Below, one piece after another: positions 43,905-51,552 of a stretch of DNA of 64,000 bases. The stretch covers positions 1,612,001 to 1,676,000 of the forward strand of contig NZ_RAQC01000001.1 of NCBI RefSeq assembly GCF_003610405.1, in the 5' to 3' direction. The DNA is from Microbacterium sp. AG238. GTDB lineage: Bacteria > Actinomycetota > Actinomycetes > Actinomycetales > Microbacteriaceae. The notes beneath the pieces are model-generated. The model did not search any database. It was not told the origin of the DNA and saw nothing but the letters and a program-made list of their open reading frames with translations. Position 1 is the stretch's first letter. Every line of letters starts with the position of its first letter. Both the position numbers and the translations under genes were made by a program.

Positions 43905-44801
43905 ATGCTCGAACTGAGCGGCATCACCAAGAACTACGGCACGCACCGCGTGCTCGACGACGTGGGTTTCCGGGTGCCCGACGGGCGCCTGACGGGTTTC
44001 GTCGGCGGCAACGGAGCCGGCAAGACCACGACGATGCGCATCATGCTCGGCGTGCTCTCGCGTGATCGCGGCGAGGTGACCCTCGACGGATCACCGGTGA
44101 CCGCCGCCGACCGCCGCCGCTTCGGGTACATGCCCGAGGAGCGCGGGCTCTACCCCAAGATGAAGGTGCTCGAGCAGATCGTCTACCTGGCACGACTGCA
44201 CGGTTTCTCGAAGGCGGATGCCACAACGCGCGCTCGCGCCCTTCTCGAGGAGCTCGGACTCGGCGAGCGCCTGAACGACAACATCGAGACGCTGTCGCTC
44301 GGCAACCAGCAGCGCGCGCAGATCGCCGCCGCCCTCGTGCACGATCCCGAGGTGCTCATCCTCGACGAGCCGTTCTCGGGCCTCGACCCCCTCGCCGTCG
44401 ACGTCGTGGCCGATGTCCTGCAGACCCGCGCCGCGCAGGGCGTCGGTGTGCTGTTCTCGTCGCACCAGCTCGACGTGGTCGAACGCCTCTGCGACGACCT
44501 CGTCATCATCGCCCGCGGCACCATCCGCGCCGCCGGCACGCGCGACGGGCTGCGCCGCGAGCACCAGGGCCACCGCTACGAGCTCGTCTCGACCGGAGAC
44601 GCCGGCTGGATCCGCACCGAGCCGGGTGTCGAGGTCGTCGAGTTCGACGGCGGCTACGCCCTGTTCGACGTCGATGCCGACGAGACCGCGCAGCGCGTGC
44701 TGCGCCGTGCCGTCGAGCACGGCGACGTCGCGAGCTTCACGCCGCGGCATCCGTCCCTCGCCCAGATCTTCACCGAAGTCATCCAGGAGGTCGCCCCGTG
44801 A
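43905..44801 (+). CDS. NatA-type ABC exporter ATPase
   Basis: 298 residues. Walker A GGNGAGKTTTM, signature region LSLGNQQRAQIAAALVHDPEVLILDEPFSGLDP (with LSLGN instead of LSGGQ, typical of this group) and a C-terminal DUF4162-like accessory domain (about 215-298). Pairs with the membrane protein encoded next; such systems export Na+ or amphipathic compounds. AAGGAGG lies about 6 nt before the ATG, and TAACGT at about 43874 is a candidate -10, so this transcript has a leader. Confidence 0.92.
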   Translation: MLELSGITKNYGTHRVLDDVGFRVPDGRLTGFVGGNGAGKTTTMRIMLGVLSRDRGEVTLDGSPVTAADRRRFGYMPEERGLYPKMKVLEQIVYLARLHGFSKADATTRARALLEELGLGERLNDNIETLSLGNQQRAQIAAALVHDPEVLILDEPFSGLDPLAVDVVADVLQTRAAQGVGVLFSSHQLDVVERLCDDLVIIARGTIRAAGTRDGLRREHQGHRYELVSTGDAGWIRTEPGVEVVEFDGGYALFDVDADETAQRVLRRAVEHGDVASFTPRHPSLAQIFTEVIQEVAP

Positions 44802-45886
44802 GCGCCGCATCCCCCTCATTCGCCCAGAGCACCTGGCTCGTCGCCGAGCGCGAGATCGGCTCGAAGCTCCGCAGCAAGTCGTTCGTCATCTCGTTCGCCA
44901 TCCTCTTCCTCGGAGCGCTCGCTCTCGTGATCTGGGGTGGCTTCTCGGCGGCGAACGACAGCGGCTCCCCTGTCGCCGTGACCCCCGACGCCGCCTCCTA
45001 CGTCCAGAACGCCCCCGGGCTCGACGTGAAGGATGTCGCCGACCGTGCGGCCGCCGAGAGCGCGGTGCGCGACGGCGACGTCGACGCCGCGATCGTCGCT
45101 GACTCGTCGGCCCCCACCGGCTACGTCGTCATCGGCGACACGTCGGTGTCGAACAACATCCTGCTGTCGCTCGCGCAGCTGCCGAAGGTCGAGCTGCTCG
45201 ACCCGTCCGGCGACGCCGGGTTCCTCGGCTACATCGTCGCGATCGGCTTCGGCGCGATCTTCTTCATCTCGGCGCAGACCTTCGGTGCGACGATCGCCCA
45301 GTCGGTCGTCGAGGAGAAGCAGACGCGCGTCGTCGAGCTGCTGATCTCGGCCGTGCCCGTCCGAGCGCTGCTCGCGGGGAAGGTGATCGGCAACACGGTG
45401 CTGGCGATGGGGCAGATCCTGATCCTCGCCGCGGTCGCCGTGATCGGTCTCACCGTGACCGATCAGACCGCGTTGCTCACCGGCATCGGGGCGCCCATCG
45501 CGTGGTTCGCGGTGTTCTTCCTGTTCGGCTTCGTCCTGCTCGCCGCTCTCTTCGCCGCCGCCGCCGCGATGGTCTCTCGTCAGGAGGACATCGGGGCGAC
45601 CACGACGCCGCTCATCCTGCTGGTCATGGCGCCGTACTTCCTCGTGATCTTCGCCTGGAACAACCCGCTGATCCTCGGGATCATGTCGTACGTGCCGTTC
45701 TCCGCACCCGTCGGCATGCCGATGCGTCTCTTCTTGGGCGACGCGCTGTGGTGGGAGCCCCTGCTGTCACTGGTGATCCTCCTCGTGACCTGCGTCGGCG
45801 CGATCCTCGTCGGCGCGAAGATCTACGAGAACTCGCTGCTGCGGATGGGTGCCCGCGTCAAGCTCGGCGAGGCCCTGCGCCGCTGA
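44798..45886 (+). CDS. NatB/ABC-2-type exporter permease
   Basis: 362 residues. One helix near the N-terminus (about 27-48), an extracytoplasmic domain (about 50-140) and five more helices from about 147 to 340 with VVEEKQTRVVELLISAVPVRALLAGKVIGNTVLAMGQI, the ABC-2 coupling region. GTG start at 44798 overlaps the ATPase stop. Ends just before a 9-bp GC hairpin and a larger terminator. Confidence 0.9.
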   Translation: MSAASPSFAQSTWLVAEREIGSKLRSKSFVISFAILFLGALALVIWGGFSAANDSGSPVAVTPDAASYVQNAPGLDVKDVADRAAAESAVRDGDVDAAIVADSSAPTGYVVIGDTSVSNNILLSLAQLPKVELLDPSGDAGFLGYIVAIGFGAIFFISAQTFGATIAQSVVEEKQTRVVELLISAVPVRALLAGKVIGNTVLAMGQILILAAVAVIGLTVTDQTALLTGIGAPIAWFAVFFLFGFVLLAALFAAAAAMVSRQEDIGATTTPLILLVMAPYFLVIFAWNNPLILGIMSYVPFSAPVGMPMRLFLGDALWWEPLLSLVILLVTCVGAILVGAKIYENSLLRMGARVKLGEALRR

Positions 45887-45888
45887 AC

Positions 45889-45909
45889 CGGCGCGGCGCC
45901 GCCGCGCCG
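45889..45909 (+). terminator. GC hairpin after the NatAB operon
   Basis: CGGCGCGGC (45889-45897) pairs with GCCGCGCCG (45901-45909) around a 3-nt loop, directly after the permease stop codon. It stands in tandem with the larger hairpin at 45913-45952. Confidence 0.5.
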
Positions 45910-45912
45910 TCG

Positions 45913-45952
45913 CATCGCCGTCCTCCGGTCTCAGGCCTGGAGGACGGCGATG
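45913..45952. terminator. 14-bp bidirectional hairpin overlapping the end of the VOC gene
   Basis: CATCGCCGTCCTCC (45913-45926) pairs perfectly with 45939-45952; the 12-nt loop contains the stop codon of the minus-strand VOC gene, so the right arm is coding. Lies between convergent genes. Confidence 0.65.
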
Positions 45953-46320
45953 ACGTTCCCGGCGGGGTCGCGGAACCAGGCGATGTCGGGACCGCCGCCC
46001 CCGCCCCGGACGATCCCCCGCTCGTCGGAGGGGAACACCTCGTCGGGATAGATCTTCGTGTCGACGCCGCGCTCACGCAGCTCATCGACGGCGGCGTCGA
46101 TGTCGTCGACCGGGAAGTTCAGGATCGTGAAGCTCGCGGGCGTGTGTCCGGGCTTGTCGTAGACCAGGATGCCGCCGCCCGAGGCCAGCCGGATCTCGAG
46201 AAACCCCATGGGATTGGTCTCGACATCGAGACCGAGAGTGTCGGCGTAGAACGATCGGGCCGCGTCGATGTCGTCGACGCTGAACCCGCTGAAGGCCCCG
46301 TCCGGGGTGAATGCGCTCAT
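45931..46320 (-). CDS. VOC-family (glyoxalase/bleomycin-resistance fold) protein
   Basis: 129 residues, one pair of beta-alpha-beta-beta-beta modules: FSGFSVDDIDAARSFYADTLGLDVE, then ASFTILNFPVDDIDAAVDELRERGV and DIAWFRDPAGNVIAVLQ. These are the standard landmarks of VOC proteins of the glyoxalase-like type. No clear metal-ligand set is complete, so the activity cannot be named. Its last codons form one arm of a terminator. Confidence 0.88.
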   Translation of the reverse strand: MSAFTPDGAFSGFSVDDIDAARSFYADTLGLDVETNPMGFLEIRLASGGGILVYDKPGHTPASFTILNFPVDDIDAAVDELRERGVDTKIYPDEVFPSDERGIVRGGGGGPDIAWFRDPAGNVIAVLQA

Positions 46321-46455
46321 GCCGACAGGTTCACCCCGCCCGGAGGCTCGCGCAAGAGGTTTCTCGTGACGGGGAATGTCGGCGAGCGCGCCGTGGTTCG
46401 CACGTGACGGGACGATGGAGTCCGACGCCAGTCCACTGAATCATCGGGAGAACCC

Positions 46456-47037
46456 ATGTCCCTCATCGAAGAACGCGTCGCCGAGACCGACGCCCCCGTC
46501 CTCGACATCCTCGCCGCGCGCTGGAGCACCCGTCTGTATGACGATGTCTCGCCCGTCGATGAGGACGCCCTCGCCAGCGCCCTCGAAGCGGCGCGCTGGG
46601 CACCCTCTGCCTTCAACGCGCAGCCCTGGCGTTTCGTCGTGGCCCGCCGCGGCACCGAGACCCACGAGAAGGTCGTGTCGACCCTCGTCGAGTTCAACCA
46701 GGCCTGGGCCGGCCCGGCAGGCGCCCTCATCGTCTTCATCGCGCAGACCGAGAACGACGGCAAGCCCGTACCCACCGCGCTCTACGACCTCGGTCAGGCC
46801 GCTGCGCACTTCACCGTCCAGGCCCACGCCGATGGTCTCTACACGCACCAGATGACCGGATTCGATGCCGCGAGTCTCGCCGACAAGCTCGGCATCGAGT
46901 CACCTTTCGTTCCCGTCACCGTCATGGCCGTCGGAGACCTCGGAGACGTCGACGCCGCCTCCGCGGCGGTCCGCGAGCGCGAGCTGTCGCCCCGCACGCG
47001 CCGTCCGGTGGCCGAGTCCGTCGTCATCGACGACTGA
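46456..47037 (+). CDS. Nitroreductase-family flavoprotein
   Basis: 193 residues. FMN-binding N-terminus RWSTRLYDDVSPVDEDALASALEAARWAPSAFNAQPWRFVVARRG (R-S-x-R and S-x-x-N-x-Q-P-W) and the mid-region DLGQAAAHFTVQAHADGLYTHQMTGFD identify the family. Likely an NAD(P)H-dependent oxidoreductase of unknown substrate. GGGAGAACCC precedes the ATG. Followed by a GC hairpin. Confidence 0.9.
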   Translation: MSLIEERVAETDAPVLDILAARWSTRLYDDVSPVDEDALASALEAARWAPSAFNAQPWRFVVARRGTETHEKVVSTLVEFNQAWAGPAGALIVFIAQTENDGKPVPTALYDLGQAAAHFTVQAHADGLYTHQMTGFDAASLADKLGIESPFVPVTVMAVGDLGDVDAASAAVRERELSPRTRRPVAESVVIDD

Positions 47038-47052
47038 GCCCGCCCCGCCTCA

Positions 47053-47084
47053 GCGCCCCGCCGTGCCCCGTGCCGGCGGGGCGC
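47053..47084 (+). terminator. 11-bp GC hairpin after the nitroreductase gene
   Basis: GCGCCCCGCCG (47053-47063) pairs with CGGCGGGGCGC (47074-47084) around a 10-nt loop, 15 bp after the stop. It separates the nitroreductase from the polyketide cluster. Confidence 0.6.
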
Positions 47085-47196
47085 GGTCGTTCGGGATGGC
47101 GACGACACCCCCTCTCGACGGCCGCGCACCATAGACGAGGCCTGTGAGGTGCGACACCCCCGCGCCTCGGGGCGCGTCCTCCGGTTATCGTCAAGC

Positions 47197-48429
47197 ATGA
47201 CCGCCCGCATCCTGTCGATCGGCACCGCGGTGCCGCCGGCCGTGATCCACCAGAACTCCGTGCGCGACCTCTTCGCCGCGCAGCCCGGCATCGGGCGGCT
47301 GTCGCAGCGCCTGGTCGGCGCAGCGTTCGACGCCTCGGCGATCGAGACGCGGCACACGGTGCTGACCGACCTCGCCGACGCCCTCGCCTCCCGGGCCGCG
47401 GGAGGGAATGCTGCGCGAGCGGATGCCGCAGAGGCGGATGCCGCCGACCCGGCATCCCTCCCCGTCATCTCCGGCGACGGCGCCCTGCTGTCACCCTCGA
47501 CCCGAACGCGCAACGACGCCTACATCGCGCTCGCCCCCGAGCTGTCGGCGCGCGCGGCCCGCGAGGCCCTGTCGGCGGCATCGGTCGACCCGGCCGACGT
47601 CACGCATGTGGTGACCGTGTCGTGCACCGGGATGTACGCCCCCGGCCCCGACTACCGACTCGTCCGAGATCTCGGCCTGCCGACATCCGTCGAGCGCTAC
47701 CACCTGGGGTTCATCGGCTGCGCTGCCGCTGTTCCGGCGCTGCGCGCGGCGGCCCGCATGTGCGCCGCGCAGCCCGACGCGGTCGTGCTCGTCGTGTGCG
47801 CCGAGCTGTGCACGCTGCACTTCCGCGTCGCGGACGATCCCGACCAGATCCTCGCCGCGTCGCTGTTCGCCGACGGCGCCGCGGCGGCCGTCATCAGCGC
47901 CGACCCCTCGCGACGCGCTGACCGCTGGCTCGATCTCGACCGGTTCGCGACAGCCGTGACCGACGACGGCGAACGCGACATGACCTGGACGATCGGCGAC
48001 GCCGGTTTCGAGATGGTGCTCACGGCCGAGGTGCCGCGGATCATCGGACGGGAGATCCGCGCCGCGGTGGCCGACGTCGTCGGCGATGCCCACGTCGACG
48101 TCTGGGCTGTGCACCCGGGTGGTCGTGCCGTCCTCGACCGCGTGGAGTCGGGGCTCGACCTGGCACCCGATGCCCTCGCGCAATCGCGCGCGGTGCTGCG
48201 GGACTACGGCAACATGTCGAGCGCGACGATCCTCTTCATCCTCCGCTCGCTCCTCGCGGGCGATGCTCTGCGCGATGGTCAGACGATCGCGACGCTCGCC
48301 TTCGGGCCGGGCCTCACGATGGAGGCCGCCCTCCTCACCGCGGGAGTCGCCGCCGCGCCCGACGCCGCTGCCGGTGAGACCGTGGCGAGGGATGCCGCAC
48401 GGCCGGAACCCGTCGCATCGTGGACCTGA
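47197..48429 (+). CDS. Type III polyketide synthase (chalcone/stilbene-synthase family)
   Basis: 410 residues. Condenses a starter acyl-CoA (probably long-chain) with malonyl-CoA units. The full catalytic triad is visible: Cys143 in VSCTGMYAPG, His306 in WAVHPGG and Asn339 in YGNMSSAT; GFIGCAAAVPALRAA and FGPGLTMEAAL complete the family. An Ala/Asp-rich insertion (about 69-90) and an Ala-rich tail are unusual but do not touch the core. TATCGT then 5 nt precede ATG 47197. The stop lies inside the next gene (overlap 10 bp). With the downstream methyltransferase, monooxygenase and UbiA genes it suggests phenolic-lipid (alkylresorcinol/hydroquinone) synthesis. Confidence 0.92.
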   Translation: MTARILSIGTAVPPAVIHQNSVRDLFAAQPGIGRLSQRLVGAAFDASAIETRHTVLTDLADALASRAAGGNAARADAAEADAADPASLPVISGDGALLSPSTRTRNDAYIALAPELSARAAREALSAASVDPADVTHVVTVSCTGMYAPGPDYRLVRDLGLPTSVERYHLGFIGCAAAVPALRAAARMCAAQPDAVVLVVCAELCTLHFRVADDPDQILAASLFADGAAAAVISADPSRRADRWLDLDRFATAVTDDGERDMTWTIGDAGFEMVLTAEVPRIIGREIRAAVADVVGDAHVDVWAVHPGGRAVLDRVESGLDLAPDALAQSRAVLRDYGNMSSATILFILRSLLAGDALRDGQTIATLAFGPGLTMEAALLTAGVAAAPDAAAGETVARDAARPEPVASWT

Positions 48430-49118
48430 GGCACCGCGACGTCGACCTGCGGGAGCTGATGGACGACCCCGGCTGCGACCCGGTCGCCCTCGCGCAGACG
48501 CTCCGCCGCTTCGACGTCGTCAATCGCGCCGTGAGCGGTTGGGGAACGGTGTGGCGGCGCCACCTGCGGCCCGCCCTCGCGCGGCTCGATCGTCCCTCGC
48601 GGGTCCTCGACATCGGTTCGGGCGGCGGCGACGTCACCGCCCGACTGGCGCGGCTCGCCGAGCGGGACGGCCTCGACGTCAGCTGGGTCGGGATCGATCC
48701 CGACCCGCGCGCTCTCGCCGTCGCCCGTGAGCGCGGCCGGCCCGACCTCGAGTTCCGCAGCACCGACTCGTCCACTCTGCGCGCGAGCGGCGAACGTTTC
48801 GACGCCGTGATCTCGAACCATGTCCTGCATCACCTCGGCGAGAGCGAGCTCGATGCCTTCGTCGGCGACTCGCTCGCCCTGTCGCGCGGCATCGTGCTGC
48901 ACGCCGACATCGAACGCGGGCGGGCCGCCTACGCGCTCTATGCCGCGGGCATCACGCCGCTGCAGCGCGGGACGTTCCTGCGCACCGACGGACTGCGCTC
49001 GATCCGCCGCAGCTACCGCGCGCCCGAGCTGCGGATGACGCTCGCCGACCGCGGCGAATGGCACGTCGTGCGGCCGGCACCGTTCCGCGTGCTGGCCGTG
49101 GGAGCAGGGCATGCCTGA
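48420..49118 (+). CDS. Class I SAM-dependent methyltransferase of the PKS cluster
   Basis: 232 residues. SAM motif I VLDIGSGGGDVTARLARL, motif II region VGIDPDPRALAVAR and NHVLHHLGESELDAFV place it among UbiE/Coq5-like small-molecule methyltransferases. It probably O-methylates the aromatic polyketide. GTG at 48420 overlaps the PKS end by 10 bp and its own stop overlaps the monooxygenase ATG by 8 bp, so the three are co-translated. The role is inferred from the cluster. Confidence 0.88.
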   Translation: MDLRHRDVDLRELMDDPGCDPVALAQTLRRFDVVNRAVSGWGTVWRRHLRPALARLDRPSRVLDIGSGGGDVTARLARLAERDGLDVSWVGIDPDPRALAVARERGRPDLEFRSTDSSTLRASGERFDAVISNHVLHHLGESELDAFVGDSLALSRGIVLHADIERGRAAYALYAAGITPLQRGTFLRTDGLRSIRRSYRAPELRMTLADRGEWHVVRPAPFRVLAVGAGHA

Positions 49119-50268
49119 CGTCATCGTCGTCGGCGCCGGCCCGGTGGGGATGCTGCTGGCCGCCGAGCTCACACGGCGGGGCGTCGACGTCACGGTGCTC
49201 GAGAGACGTGAGCGCAGCGGCGACGGATCCCGCGCGATCGGGCTCCACGCCCCCGTGCTCGCAGCGCTCGAGGCGGGCGGCGCGACCGACCGCATCCTCG
49301 CCGACGCCGTCCGCGTCTCGCAGGGCGAGGCGCGCAGCGACGGCGAGCTGCTCGGCGTCGTGCGCTTCGACCGCCTGCCGGCTCGGCATCCGTATGTCGC
49401 GACCCTCCCCCAGGCGCTCACCGAGCGTGCGCTCGCGCACGGCGCACCACCTCCGCTGCGGGGCACCTCGGTCACCCGCGTGACACCGCGACCCACCGAG
49501 GTGCGGCTCGAGACGGCGGGCCCACGGGGGCACGGCGAGCTCTCGGCGCCACTCGTCGTGATCGCGGGAGGCGTCGGCGCGCGTGAGCTGGTGTTCCGGC
49601 CGGAGGCCCTGCGCCGCACGAGCTACCCCGACCGATATCTCATGAGCGACGCGGACGTGCCCGGTAGAACCGACGCGGAGGTCGCGGTCGTGCACCTCGC
49701 GGCATCCGGCGTGCTCGAGTCGTTCCCCCTGCCCGGAGACCGTCGCCGGTTCGTCGCCTGGGACGCCCCGCCCGCGCGGGAGGACGGCGGTTTCGACGAG
49801 CCGGAAGCCCGACTGCACCGGCTGCGCGCGGCGATGCGCGAACGCGGCGAGACGGATGCCGCGGACGCGATCACCGACGCGACGGGCTTCCGCGTGCGGC
49901 GCGTGCTCGCGCCGCAGCTCCGTCGCGGCCGGGTCGTGGTCATCGGCGACGCGGCGCACGAGATCAGCCCGATCGGCGGACAGGGGATGAACCTCGGCCT
50001 CCTCGACGCGGCGACCCTGGCCCCGCTGCTCGCCGACTGGATCCGCAGCGGGGCCGAGCCCGCCGCCGCCCTCGCCATCTGGGAACGCGACCGCCTGCGC
50101 TCGGCCCGCACCGCCGGACGGCTGGCGGCCGTCAACATGCGGCTCGGACGCCCCGTGAGTCCCGTGACGCACGCGATACGCACGCGTGTACTCGGGCGGG
50201 TGCTGGCCGCGACCGGGTCACTCGTCCCGAACGCCTACGCGATGGGCCTCGACGCCGCCGCCCGGTGA
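49111..50268 (+). CDS. FAD-dependent aromatic monooxygenase of the PKS cluster
   Basis: 385 residues. Group A flavoprotein hydroxylase: FAD motif VIVVGAGPVGMLLAAELTRRGVDVTVLERRE, and the GD motif VVVIGDAAHEISPIGGQGMNLGLLDA. Related enzymes hydroxylate resorcinols to hydroxyquinols. ATG at 49111 lies inside the end of the methyltransferase gene. Ends 4 bp from the stop of the convergent UbiA gene. Confidence 0.92.
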   Translation: MPDVIVVGAGPVGMLLAAELTRRGVDVTVLERRERSGDGSRAIGLHAPVLAALEAGGATDRILADAVRVSQGEARSDGELLGVVRFDRLPARHPYVATLPQALTERALAHGAPPPLRGTSVTRVTPRPTEVRLETAGPRGHGELSAPLVVIAGGVGARELVFRPEALRRTSYPDRYLMSDADVPGRTDAEVAVVHLAASGVLESFPLPGDRRRFVAWDAPPAREDGGFDEPEARLHRLRAAMRERGETDAADAITDATGFRVRRVLAPQLRRGRVVVIGDAAHEISPIGGQGMNLGLLDAATLAPLLADWIRSGAEPAAALAIWERDRLRSARTAGRLAAVNMRLGRPVSPVTHAIRTRVLGRVLAATGSLVPNAYAMGLDAAAR

Positions 50269-50272
50269 CGCA

Positions 50273-51097
50273 TCAGCGCAGCGACCCTGCGGCCACCACC
50301 AGTTGGGCCGCCAGCACGAGGGCCGCGGCCATGACCAGACGGAACCCGGTGCGATCGGGACCGCGCAGCCGCATCCGCACCACGACGGCGATCGCGAGCG
50401 CCAGCACCGCCCCGAAGAACAGCCACGGCAAGACGCCGTCGCTCCGTCCGCCGATGAGCACCGCGATCGCGGCCACGACGATGCCGGCCACCGCGACGAC
50501 CACCGAAATGGGTGCTCCGAGGCGGTGCGGCAGCCCGCGCACGCCCGTGTCGCGGTCGTCGTCGAGGTCGGGCAGGACATTCGTCAGGTGCACAGCGGCC
50601 CCGAGCGCCGCACCCGCGACCGCCGCGAAGGGTGCCGCGAGCGTCGGGGCGGAGGAAGAAAGGGTGGCGAGAGAGGGGAAGAGCCCGAAGCTCACCAGAA
50701 ACGGCACGACCGACAACGGTGAGGATTTCAGCCCCAGGTTGTACGACCAGGCCGACACGATGGTGACGGCATGCGCGAGCAGCATCCCCCACCCGAGCAC
50801 CGCCGACAGAGCCAGCGCGATGACGACCGAGCCCGACGCCGCGATCCACGCCGAACGGTTCGAGACCTCACCTCGGACGAGGGGCTTGTCGGTCCGGCCG
50901 ACAGCGCGGTCGCGCTCGCGGTCGATCGCGTCGTTGGAGATGCCGATCGAGAGCTGACCGAACAGCACGGACGCCACGAGCACCGCCAGCCGCCACGGCT
51001 CGAGCCCGGCCGCGAGCCCGAGCGCCAGAGCGAGGGCCGTCACGACGACCGATGGACCCGGGTGTGAGGCGCCCCACAGGGCCCGGACCGTGCGCAT
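50273..51097 (-). CDS. UbiA-family aromatic prenyltransferase
   Basis: 274 residues, about nine helices. First Asp-rich motif NDAIDRERDRAVGRTDKP (NDxxDxxxD) and second DLDDDRDTGVRGLP bind the Mg-diphosphate of the prenyl donor. Convergent with, and 4 bp from, the PKS-methyltransferase-monooxygenase unit, so it most likely prenylates that product; an unrelated role in quinone synthesis is possible. ATG at 51097 is chosen because upstream sequence in the same frame is low-complexity repeat. Confidence 0.9.
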   Translation of the reverse strand: MRTVRALWGASHPGPSVVVTALALALGLAAGLEPWRLAVLVASVLFGQLSIGISNDAIDRERDRAVGRTDKPLVRGEVSNRSAWIAASGSVVIALALSAVLGWGMLLAHAVTIVSAWSYNLGLKSSPLSVVPFLVSFGLFPSLATLSSSAPTLAAPFAAVAGAALGAAVHLTNVLPDLDDDRDTGVRGLPHRLGAPISVVVAVAGIVVAAIAVLIGGRSDGVLPWLFFGAVLALAIAVVVRMRLRGPDRTGFRLVMAAALVLAAQLVVAAGSLR

Positions 51098-51197
51098 AGC
51101 CTCAACACTCTCACGCCGCCGCCCCCGCCCCGCGTGGCTTGCGCGCGCCGGCGCGGCCGCTTCGCGGCCTGCCGCGCCGCGCCGTGCCGGGGTCGGG

Positions 51198-51242
51198 CCG
51201 TGCCGTGTCGGGCTGTGCCGTGTCGGGCTGTGCCGTGTCGGG
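51198..51242. repeat. 3 x 15-bp tandem repeat
   Basis: CCGTGCCGTGTCGGG, CTGTGCCGTGTCGGG and CTGTGCCGTGTCGGG are adjacent. The first unit differs at one position. Upstream of the UbiA start on the minus strand; no coding role. Confidence 0.75.
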
Positions 51243-51263
51243 CCGAGCCGGGCCGAGCGGGGG

Positions 51264-51332
51264 GCCGCCAACAGGCTGGATGAGATCAACCGCCACGGGA
51301 AACACCCCCACGCGAGGCTCAGCCTGACGACG
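51264..51332. repeat. 69-bp intergenic repeat, copy A
   Basis: Begins GCCGCCAACAGGCTG and ends CAGCCTGACGACG. Aligned without gaps to copy B (51415-51483), about 58 of 69 positions agree, and the last 29 are identical. AGGCTG near the left end and CAGCCT near the right end are complementary, so each copy is itself a weak palindrome. Confidence 0.7.
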
Positions 51333-51414
51333 AGACAGCAACCCACGCCGACCACCGGCCACCCGCCACCCGCCGCGCGCCCCGCTCCGGCCCGGCCACC
51401 GCCCGGCCAGCTGT

Positions 51415-51483
51415 GCCGCCGACAGGCTGAATGGCCTCCGACACCGCGGGAATCACCCCCACGCGAGGCTCAGCCTGACGACG
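51415..51483. repeat. 69-bp intergenic repeat, copy B
   Basis: Begins GCCGCCGACAGGCTG and ends CAGCCTGACGACG, in the same orientation as copy A and 151 bp from it. The left end GTGCCGCCGACAGGCTGA is nearly identical to the flank at 31833-31850, so the element is dispersed. Confidence 0.7.
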
Positions 51484-51552
51484 GCACCCAACACCCAGCA
51501 CCCAGCACCCAGCACCAGGCACAGCCGCCGCCCGCGCAGCCCCAGCCGGGGG

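Larger units (their letters stand above)
51098..51552. other. 455-bp repeat-rich intergenic region between UbiA and clpB
   Basis: No gene is supported on either strand. It contains a 3 x 15-bp tandem repeat (51198-51242, unit about CTGTGCCGTGTCGGG), two 69-bp repeats (51264-51332 and 51415-51483), and an ACCCAGC run repeated three times (about 51491-51512). It would be the 3' flank of clpB and the upstream flank of UbiA. Confidence 0.7.
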
